Shown: positions 1 to 5,035 of the stretch, piece after piece
How the letters are laid out: each line of letters opens with the position of its first letter
Position numbering within the stretch: the stretch's first letter is position 1
Virus record (IMG/VR): IMGVR_UViG_3300038557_000019
Location: 1 to 20,247 of that record
DNA length: 20,247 bases
Source: a virus
Direction: 5' to 3' (one strand)
Made by a program: the position numbers and the translations under genes
Notes under the pieces: model-generated
Database searches by the model: none
Told to the model about the DNA's origin: nothing
The model's input: only the letters and a program-made list of their open reading frames with translations

Positions 1-50
1 CAACTCACATAGCTGAACAAGGCCGCCGTCTGCCCATCCGCACCACGCAT
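1..50 (-). CDS. IS transposase N-terminus, partial (runs off window)
   Basis: The start codon is at 50-48 on the minus strand, and the visible product is MRGADGQTAALFSYVS followed by the window edge. It is identical to the fragment at the right end. N-termini of the type M-R-G-x-D-x-[RQ]-x-x-x-LFSYV are familiar from IS5-like DUF772 transposases, where they precede a helix-turn-helix region and a DDE catalytic domain. The family assignment rests on these 16 residues only. A GGGAG motif about eight bases upstream supports the start. Only the beginning of the gene lies in the window, so intactness cannot be judged. Confidence 0.7.
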   Translation of the reverse strand, partial: MRGADGQTAALFSYVS

Positions 51-126
51 CCGCCGTCTCCCGCTAACAGGGACAGCGAATCACACCCGTCGTGACCAGC
101 GCGACCGTTTTTCAGCAGCCTGCTAG
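1..126 (-). mobile_element. Insertion sequence end (left, partial)
   Basis: This stretch is the reverse complement of 20123-20247 apart from one extra G (in gaccGttttt, near position 107). Homology stops abruptly at a CTAG (123-126), which marks the element boundary or its target duplication. Read on the minus strand it holds a terminal sequence beginning ctagcaggctgctgaaaaa, a non-coding leader with a GGGAG ribosome site, and then the start of a transposase gene running off the window. The element name cannot be given from this fragment. The style of the encoded N-terminus points to the IS5-like/DUF772 transposase group. Confidence 0.85.
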
Positions 127-131
127 AGCCG

Positions 132-638
132 ATGCTGGTCGACAAACGTGGTGGTGCCTGGGTCGAGCTCGACCGGACAGGCGAGCGCCTGGTCAGGAAA
201 GACATCGGGCGCAAACTCGATGCCGAGCGCACGCGCCGCCACGACGTGATCCTCCGCCTCATCGCCGAGGAGGCTGAGGAAGGCCGGCTCTGCACCGCCA
301 ACGCCTTCGCGTCGAAGTTCGAGAACAAGCGCGGGCTCGGTGGCAAGGACAACATCCGCGAGCGGATCGGTGTCCTGGCCATGAAGGGCTACATCAAATA
401 CCGGCGCGAAGCGCGCGACCTCGGGCAGCCCTACACCAAGTCGAAGAACGGCTATCTCGTTGTCCAGGACATGCTCCTCGGCACTGGCGAGGAGACCATC
501 GATCCGGAGACTGGCGAGATCATCCCGGCCACCGTCCGGGTGCTCCCGAGCCACTTCCAGTGCCCCCGGAGCGAGGCGCTGCTCGAGGTCGAGAACCCCG
601 AGGTGTGGGTGCTGCACGACCCCGAGGAGCCCGCCTGA
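132..638 (+). CDS. Phage protein, winged-helix-like, probably 5'-truncated by the IS
   Basis: The frame encodes 168 residues rich in charged amino acids. Residues about 30-100 (AERTRRHDVILRLIAEEAEEG through NIRERIGVLAMKGYIKYRR) look like a helical segment followed by a winged-helix-type recognition unit; this is a visual impression, not a database match. The C-terminal part is acidic and proline-containing. No ribosome site precedes the ATG at 132, which lies only six bases inside the IS boundary, and the frame stays open into the IS. The original gene may therefore have started further upstream and lost its 5' end. Its place upstream of a RuvC-like resolvase and an iterated-repeat array would suit a replication or regulatory protein, but no function is recognised. 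Confidence 0.65.
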   Translation: MLVDKRGGAWVELDRTGERLVRKDIGRKLDAERTRRHDVILRLIAEEAEEGRLCTANAFASKFENKRGLGGKDNIRERIGVLAMKGYIKYRREARDLGQPYTKSKNGYLVVQDMLLGTGEETIDPETGEIIPATVRVLPSHFQCPRSEALLEVENPEVWVLHDPEEPA

Positions 639-667
639 TGGCCCTCTCGATGCGACTCCGCACTGAC

Positions 668-859
668 CGAAACTGCGCCCGAAACTGCGCAGTTTCGGTC
701 CGAATCTGCTCCCCTGCCAAAACTACGAAACTGTTTTTCGTCAATCAGATCAACGGCTTCTGGCCGAAAGCAGTTCCGCGTAACGAATCTGTCCGAAACT
801 GCTCCGAAACTGCTTTTTCTGACGTGAAATCAGTTACTTGGAGCAGTTTGGCAGATTCG
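668..859. repeat. Iteron-like array of CGAAWCTG (nine copies, both strands)
   Basis: CGAAACTG occurs at 668, 680, 726, 794 and 804 and inverted at 690. The variant CGAATCTG occurs at 701 and 784 and inverted at 852. The wider consensus is roughly YCCGAAWCTGCBC. Adjacent copies are spaced 10-12 bases apart (668/680/690/701 and 784/794/804), about one helical turn. The stretch is visibly less GC-rich than the flanking genes. Nothing in it looks coding. Arrays like this serve as initiator iterons at replication origins or as multi-site operators; which applies here is unknown. Confidence 0.8.
679..698. promoter_or_regulatory. Perfect 20-nt palindrome in the repeat array
   Basis: ccgaaactgcgcagtttcgg reads identically on both strands and is formed by two abutting copies of the array motif in opposite orientation. 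It is the most symmetric site in the window and a natural dimer-binding operator or origin core site. No experimental equivalent is known to me. Confidence 0.6.
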
Positions 860-870
860 GTTTTTCGCCT

Positions 871-917
871 CCCCCCTACGGGGGGTGTGCGTGCGCGCCT
901 CAACGGCGCGAGCACAC
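871..917. other. Two overlapping inverted repeats upstream of the resolvase gene
   Basis: Six C (871-876) and six G (880-885) flank a three-base loop. Directly after, gtgtgc (885-890) plus cgcgcc (894-899) pair with ggcgcg (905-910) plus gcacac (912-917). There is no T-tract, so a simple intrinsic terminator is unlikely. The remaining non-coding DNA to 1057 shows no gene; only the ribosome site of the next gene at about 1048-1051 is evident. Confidence 0.45.
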
Positions 918-1057
918 CACACCTCGGGCGACCGGGTTGGGCGCGTGGGCCGCCCACGCTGGGGCCACCCGACCCTAAGCCGGGCAGCGACGGCGAGCTC
1001 CGCCAAGAACCGCGCCGTCGCTGCCCTCACCAAGATCATCCCCTCTCGGAGACCACC

Positions 1058-1606
1058 ATGGCACCCGCGACTCTCACCATGCCCGCCGCCCATGCAAGCG
1101 GCCCGCCCATCGCCCTCCCGCCCGCGATCAGCCTGGCGCATCACGCCGTGCTCGCCCTGGATCTCGGCACTACCACCGGCTGGGCGCTGCGTTCGCGTGA
1201 CGGCGGCATCACCTCCGGCACCATGACCTTCAAGCCGACCCGCTTCGAGGGTGGCGGGATGCGATTCCTGCGCTTCCGCGGATGGCTGGCCGAGGTCGCC
1301 GCCCTGTCCGGCGGTGTGGCGCGTATCGTGTTCGAGGAAGTGCGCGCCCATGCCGGGACGGACGCGGCGCACATCTATGGCGGCTTCCTCGGCACCCTGA
1401 CCGCCTGGTGCGAGGAGCACGAGGTCCCCTACGAGGGCGTCCCGGTCGGCACGATCAAGCGCTACGCCACCGGCAAGGGCAACGCCGACAAGGCGAAGAT
1501 GGTCGCTGCCATCCAGGCCCGCGGCTTCGCGCCGGCAGACGACAACGAGGCGGATGCGATCGCGCTCCTGTTGTGGGCAACCGAGCCCACCGGAGGCCGT
1601 GCATGA
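1058..1606 (+). CDS. RuvC-like Holliday junction resolvase (phage type)
   Basis: This 182-residue protein has the RNase H-like fold signatures of RuvC endonucleases, which cleave four-way DNA junctions with a metal-ion active site. The first strand is LALDLGTTTGWAL with the catalytic aspartate at about D35. The second acidic element is VFEEVRAH with E93/E94. The C-terminal acidic pair lies in DDNEADAIALLLWA (D162, D166). In phages such enzymes resolve replication or recombination intermediates before packaging. The start was chosen at the ATG preceded by GGAG with eight-base spacing; the frame is open further upstream, but that extension crosses the repeat array and is not coding-like. The stop overlaps the next ATG (ATGA), suggesting translational coupling. 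Length matches bacterial RuvC (about 170 residues). RuvC-like is secure; the exact subfamily is not. Confidence 0.85.
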   Translation: MAPATLTMPAAHASGPPIALPPAISLAHHAVLALDLGTTTGWALRSRDGGITSGTMTFKPTRFEGGGMRFLRFRGWLAEVAALSGGVARIVFEEVRAHAGTDAAHIYGGFLGTLTAWCEEHEVPYEGVPVGTIKRYATGKGNADKAKMVAAIQARGFAPADDNEADAIALLLWATEPTGGRA

Positions 1607-1833
1607 GGCTCCCTGGCGCACCGCTGCCGCCCCGCTCGTGCCTCGACCGCGGGACGCGTAGCCCGACCAACGACAGCGAGGTGAACGCCATGCGCGCGGC
1701 CGCCTGGCATCGGCACGGCGTGGCCGCGCTGCCTGTCGCCGACATCACGGACGACTGGCTCCGTCAGGCCATCACCAACGAGGCCAACCGACGCTGGGGG
1801 CGTCGCAACGGGGCGAGCCACAATGGCAGGTAA
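1603..1833 (+). CDS. Small phage protein of unknown function
   Basis: The 76-residue product overlaps the resolvase stop by four bases and has a GGAGG site six bases upstream of its ATG. The informative part is the C-terminal half (HGVAALPVADITDDWLRQ, then AITNEANRRWGRR), which resembles short uncharacterised proteins I associate with alphaproteobacterial prophages. The first 29 residues look low in information, so an alternative start at 1690 (47 residues), with GAGG eight bases upstream, is equally plausible. The stop overlaps the downstream gene by 11 bases. No domain of known function is visible, and no membrane segment or signal peptide is present. The gene probably belongs to one transcription unit with its neighbours at 1058 and 1823. 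Confidence 0.6.
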   Translation: MRLPGAPLPPRSCLDRGTRSPTNDSEVNAMRAAAWHRHGVAALPVADITDDWLRQAITNEANRRWGRRNGASHNGR

Positions 1834-2377
1834 GCGGAAGCCCAAGGCGTCGAAGCCGAAGCACGACGATCTGGCGAAGCCCTCGAAGTGGCGACTGCAA
1901 CACGGCGGCTTCTCCGAGCCGGTCCGCGACGCGGATCCGGACACCGGCTCACCCGTCGCCCATCGTCGTGCCGTCGACACGCTCGGGCTGATGCTGGCCA
2001 ATGGCAGCATCACGCCGCAGATGCATGAGGCCGGGGCGATGTTCCGTGTGACCTTCCGCCTCGCCGCACTGGACGGCATGCGCACTACGCAGTTGCTCCG
2101 CATCCAGGGCGGTGGCGCCGACCTGCTGGGCGAACGCCAGGCTGCGGCACGGCGTCGGTTGGCCGCGGCCCTGGACCTGTTCGGTGGCGCGGACAGCGCC
2201 GGCGGAAGCTGCCTGTGGCACGTGCTCGGCCTCGAATGCTCCCTGCGGGAATGGGCACTGCGGCAGAGATGGTCGGGACGTCCGGTTCATCACGTGCAGG
2301 CGCAGGGCATCCTGCTCACGGCGCTCGGCGTGCTGGCGGCCCATTATGGCCTGCAACCGCGCGAGCGTGCCGCGTGA
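1823..2377 (+). CDS. DUF6456-like phage protein
   Basis: The 184-residue protein opens with a lysine-rich basic tail (MAGKRKPKASKPK) that could contact nucleic acid. A helical middle follows (GLMLANGSITPQMHEAGAMF; RVTFRLAALDGMR). The C-terminus (CLWHVLGLECSLREWALRQR, then HHVQAQGILLTALGVLAAHYG) matches the pattern of the DUF6456 domain, found in alphaproteobacterial chromosomal regulators and prophages. DUF6456 has no established biochemical role. The start at 1823 has only a weak purine-rich upstream region and overlaps the previous gene by 11 bases, so translation is probably coupled. It ends three bases before the convergent toxin gene, and no terminator hairpin fits between the two. The family call is by eye. 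Confidence 0.65.
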   Translation: MAGKRKPKASKPKHDDLAKPSKWRLQHGGFSEPVRDADPDTGSPVAHRRAVDTLGLMLANGSITPQMHEAGAMFRVTFRLAALDGMRTTQLLRIQGGGADLLGERQAAARRRLAAALDLFGGADSAGGSCLWHVLGLECSLREWALRQRWSGRPVHHVQAQGILLTALGVLAAHYGLQPRERAA

Positions 2378-2380
2378 GCC

Positions 2381-2884
2381 TCAGCCCAGGGCGGCCTTCA
2401 GGTCGGTCATAGTGGCCATCAGCGTCATTGGGTCGATCGGTGACGGCGCAAAGCCGCAGGCCTGGTAAAAGCGCTGGGCGTCTGCGTTCAGGGCCTGCAC
2501 CAACACGCCGCGCACCGCCAGCACCTCGCTGGCCTGCAGCACGCGCAAGACCGCATCCCGCAGCAGGGCCCGCCCGATGCCCTGGCCGTGCAGGCTGCGG
2601 TCCACCGCCAGTCGGCCCAGCATCGCCATCGGGACCGGGTCTGGCATGTTCCGCTTCACACGGCCTGGAGCGGCGGTCACGGCCACAGCCCCCGCCGCCA
2701 GGCAGTAGAACCCCACCACGAAGCCGGCGCGGCACACCACGAAGGTCCGTGATGCGCCGGCCGCCTGATTCGCCCGCGCACGCCGCCGTAGCCAGTCATC
2801 GAGCGTGGCCTCGCCGCTATCGAACAACGCCAGGTCGTGCGTGTCGTCGAGCGGCGTCGGCGCGCTTAGCCGTTCGGCACTCAC
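2381..2884 (-). CDS. GNAT acetyltransferase toxin, TacT-like
   Basis: The 167-residue protein has the layout of TacT-type toxins, which acetylate the amino group of charged tRNAs and block translation. Residues 15-34 (THDLALFDSGEATLDDWLRR) match the conserved N-terminal segment of this family. LGRLAVDRSLHGQGIGRALL (89-108) carries the acetyl-CoA pyrophosphate-binding loop Q/R-x-x-G-x-G. R138-F139-Y140 supplies the usual catalytic tyrosine. The GTG start at 2884 overlaps the antitoxin stop by four bases (GTGA); a second GTG six bases upstream is possible. Reading the frame back to 3358 would run through the antitoxin gene and is rejected. The gene runs against all neighbours and forms a two-gene unit with the upstream antitoxin. 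tRNA specificity cannot be read from the sequence. Confidence 0.88.
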   Translation of the reverse strand: MSAERLSAPTPLDDTHDLALFDSGEATLDDWLRRRARANQAAGASRTFVVCRAGFVVGFYCLAAGAVAVTAAPGRVKRNMPDPVPMAMLGRLAVDRSLHGQGIGRALLRDAVLRVLQASEVLAVRGVLVQALNADAQRFYQACGFAPSPIDPMTLMATMTDLKAALG

Positions 2885-3204
2885 TCCCACGGAGGCGCGG
2901 TTTCCAGCAGCTTGCGAAGCCGGCCGTTCGGGTTGGGCGGCGCGTCGAGTAGCGCCTGGAACTTGGCGTACGCAGCCGGCTGGGTGCGGAACAGCGTGCG
3001 GTCGAGAATGGCGTCGGTCGCAGCGCGGCGCGCAGCCTCTAGCATGAACTCGGAGCGCGACTTCCCCGAGAGCACGGCGGCCTGGTCGATCAGGGCGCGC
3101 TCCTCGGGCCGGACGCGGATGTTGATCGCGCCGACGGTGATGGCGGGCTGGGCCTTCGCCGGGCGGCGGGTCGGGGTGGTGATGCGCTTGGCGGGTGTGG
3201 GCAT
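2881..3204 (-). CDS. DUF1778 ribbon-helix-helix antitoxin, TacA-like
   Basis: This 107-residue protein has a basic N-terminal tail (1-20). A ribbon-helix-helix DNA-binding unit follows (INIRVRPEERALIDQAAVLS, then GKSRSEFMLEAARRAA, about residues 28-64), the hallmark of DUF1778 antitoxins. The C-terminal region contains the segment TLFRTQPAAYAKFQALLDAP, a conserved DUF1778 stretch expected to wrap around and inhibit the partner acetyltransferase. Antitoxins of this type also repress their own operon. A GGAGG motif lies about six bases upstream of the ATG, and its stop overlaps the toxin start, keeping the two products coupled. The 3238-3250 palindrome upstream is a good candidate for its operator. 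Confidence 0.88.
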   Translation of the reverse strand: MPTPAKRITTPTRRPAKAQPAITVGAINIRVRPEERALIDQAAVLSGKSRSEFMLEAARRAATDAILDRTLFRTQPAAYAKFQALLDAPPNPNGRLRKLLETAPPWE

Positions 3205-3221
3205 GGTGGCCTCCGGGGCTG

Positions 3222-3250
3222 CTTCTACGATTCTGTATGGACATTGTCCA
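3222..3250 (-). promoter_or_regulatory. Candidate promoter of the toxin-antitoxin pair
   Basis: On the minus strand TGGACA (3250-3245) and TAGAAG (3227-3222) are separated by exactly 17 bases. They match the sigma-70 consensus at 5/6 and 4/6 positions. The implied transcript would start near 3215, almost at the ribosome site, so the leader would be very short. This is prediction only. Confidence 0.45.
3238..3250. promoter_or_regulatory. Palindromic operator candidate upstream of tacA
   Basis: tggacattgtcca is a perfect inverted repeat of six-base arms around one central base. It covers the putative -35 box of the toxin-antitoxin promoter, where a ribbon-helix-helix antitoxin would be expected to bind for autorepression. 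The linkage to TacA is inference. Confidence 0.5.
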
Positions 3251-3342
3251 CCACGCAGTCGCGGCGCTGCTGAAACCCGATTGCGGCACCGGAACCAGAA
3301 AGGATAGTGTTTCGACAGTCGTTGAATTGCGACCGCAGCCGA

Positions 3343-3392
3343 GTGGCTCCCGAGCCACCGGCCCGCTGATCAGCCACGGTGGCTCTCGAGCC
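3343..3392. repeat. Paired dyads between the TA pair and the methyltransferases
   Basis: Two sites of the form ggctc-NN-gagcc occur. gtggctcccgagccac (3343-3358) has seven-base arms, and ggctctcgagcc (3381-3392) has five-base arms. They lie 38 bases apart, and between them agccac/gtggct (3372-3377/3379-3384) forms a third dyad. A loop of two bases makes a hairpin unlikely, so protein-binding sites are more plausible. The rest of 3205-3565 contains the elements listed separately and no gene. Confidence 0.5.
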
Positions 3393-3473
3393 GATGGTTC
3401 CTTCCGGGCCCCGCTGTATGCGGGGGGCGGAAGCGCGCAAGGTCGCTAGCGCCAGGCTGAAAATATGGGTTGC

Positions 3474-3555
3474 GGTTTGCAGCCTTGGCCCACCGCCTCA
3501 AACGGTTAGCTGCAAACCATCGCCGCGCCGCGGCCCTGCAAACCACCTGCAAACC
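3474..3555. repeat. Four-copy CTGCAAACC array abutting the methyltransferase start
   Basis: CTGCAAACC occurs at 3510-3518, 3536-3544 and 3547-3555 and inverted at 3474-3482. The last two are 11 bases apart, and the final copy ends ten bases before the ATG at 3566, where no good ribosome site is visible. The position suits an operator array controlling the methyltransferase pair, possibly by autoregulation. Confidence 0.65.
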
Positions 3556-3565
3556 GGATGGCATC

Positions 3566-5035
3566 ATGACGCTTCCCTGGATGGCGGCGAAGATCCTGCT
3601 GCGTCCGGTGGCGGAGCTGCGCCCGCATGCCGGGAACGCTCGCGTGCACAGCGCCGAGCAGCTGGAGCAGATCAAGTCCAGCATGCTGGCTTTCGGCTTC
3701 ACCAACCCGCTGCTGGTGGATGAGGAAGGCGTGCTGATCGCCGGCCATGGTCGCCTCGAGGCGGCGTCCGCACTCGGCATGGCGAAGGTGCCGGTGATCG
3801 TGGTGCGGCACTTGTCCGCCGCGCAGAAGGAGGCGCTGCGGCTCGCCGACAACCGCATCGCGGAGAACGCGACCTGGGACCAGGCGCTGCTGCGTGACGC
3901 GCTGGCCGCGGTGCAGGCGGCGCAGGACATCGACCTCCCCGCGCTCGGCTTCTCGGCGGATGAGCTCGCGGACATCCTCGCGGCGGCTGGAGATGCCGTG
4001 TCCGACGGCGACGCGCCCGAGGCACTGTCCGCGGATCCCGCCGAGGGGGGCGGCGCGACTGGCGCGGCGGATGCGGAGGAGACGGCGGAGGATCCCGCCG
4101 ACGCCGATCCGGAGCCGCCGCGCCAGGCCGTCACCCGTCCCGGCGATCTCTGGCTGCTGGGCGACCACCGCCTTCTGTGCGGCGACAGCACCGACACGGC
4201 CAGCGTGGCGCGCGTGATGGGTGAGGACCGCGCGGCGCTGCTCTTCACGAGCCCGCCCTACGGGAACCAGCGGGACTACACGACCGGCGGCGTCACGGAT
4301 TGGGACGCGCTGATGCAGGGCGTGTTTCAGCATCTCGACGCTGCTATGCGTCCGGACGGCCAAGTGCTGGTGAACCTCGGGCTGATCCATCGCGACAATG
4401 AATGGCAGCCCTATTGGTCCGGCTGGCTCGACTGGATGCGCGGCCGCGGCTGGCGCCGGTTCGGGCTCTACACCTGGGACCAGGGGCCCGGCCTTCCCGG
4501 CGACTGGAACGGGCGGCTGTCGCCCGCATTCGAGCTTCTGTTCCACTTCAATCGGGAATCCCGCCGCCCGAACAAGATCATCCCCTGCCGTTGGGCTGGG
4601 CACGTCAACTCCGAGAAGGGTGGCCTCCGCGCGAAGGACGGCACCGTCGGCGAATGGCAGCACGCCGGCCAGGGCGTCCAAGAGACCCGGATCCCGGACA
4701 ACGTGCTGCGCATCACCCGGCACAAGGCCCGCGGCATCGAGACGGAGCATCCCGCGGTGTTCCCCGTCGCGCTGCCTGACTTCCTGATGCGCGCCTATGC
4801 CGACGACGGCGACGTGGTGTTCGAACCCTTCGCTGGCGCCGGCACCACCATCATCGCCGGCCAGCGGACCGGCCGCCGCGTGCGGGTGATCGAGCTCGCG
4901 CCGGCCTATGTCGATCTGGCCGTGGCCCGGTGGCGCATGCTGCATCCTGACCTGCCGGTGACGCTGGCGGACGACGGTCGCGATTACGACGCCGTGGCCG
5001 CGGCGAGGCAGGAGGTCACCGCCAGTGCAGCCTGA
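3566..5035 (+). CDS. ParB-like / DNA methyltransferase fusion (SPPY type)
   Basis: The 489-residue protein joins two parts. Residues 10-130 form a ParB/sulfiredoxin-like N-terminal domain (VLIAGHGRLEAA, GHGR at 60-63; ALRLADNRIAENATW). An acidic alanine-rich linker runs to about 185. A methyltransferase domain then begins at GDLWLLGDHRLLCGDST. Catalytic motif IV is TSPPYG (228-233), and the S-adenosylmethionine-binding motif FEPFAGAGTT lies at 419-428. Motif IV before motif I is the beta-class order. SPPY is commoner in N4-cytosine enzymes and DPPY in N6-adenine enzymes, so the target base is uncertain. No restriction partner is next to it, so it is probably an orphan modification enzyme protecting phage DNA or altering expression. 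A TTG start at 3470 would run through the repeat array and was rejected. Its stop overlaps the paralogous gene by 11 bases. Confidence 0.87.
   Translation: MTLPWMAAKILLRPVAELRPHAGNARVHSAEQLEQIKSSMLAFGFTNPLLVDEEGVLIAGHGRLEAASALGMAKVPVIVVRHLSAAQKEALRLADNRIAENATWDQALLRDALAAVQAAQDIDLPALGFSADELADILAAAGDAVSDGDAPEALSADPAEGGGATGAADAEETAEDPADADPEPPRQAVTRPGDLWLLGDHRLLCGDSTDTASVARVMGEDRAALLFTSPPYGNQRDYTTGGVTDWDALMQGVFQHLDAAMRPDGQVLVNLGLIHRDNEWQPYWSGWLDWMRGRGWRRFGLYTWDQGPGLPGDWNGRLSPAFELLFHFNRESRRPNKIIPCRWAGHVNSEKGGLRAKDGTVGEWQHAGQGVQETRIPDNVLRITRHKARGIETEHPAVFPVALPDFLMRAYADDGDVVFEPFAGAGTTIIAGQRTGRRVRVIELAPAYVDLAVARWRMLHPDLPVTLADDGRDYDAVAAARQEVTASAA

Noticed and set aside
665-860. CRISPR array
   Set aside because: Repeat units are only 8-13 bases, lie on both strands and have irregular short spacing. 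There are no cas genes.
560-1057. Upstream in-frame extension of the resolvase
   Set aside because: It would begin inside the preceding gene and translate the repeat array. The ATG at 1058 has a good ribosome site and fits RuvC length.
2885-3358. Extension of the toxin frame through the antitoxin region
   Set aside because: Residues upstream of the GTG at 2884 are H/P/R-rich shadow of the antitoxin gene. The four-base overlap is the normal TA arrangement.
3506-4945. Long minus-strand open frame opposite the first methyltransferase
   Set aside because: It is a GC-rich shadow of a gene with clear catalytic motifs on the plus strand. The translated product is repetitive R/H/G/A-rich and has no start context.
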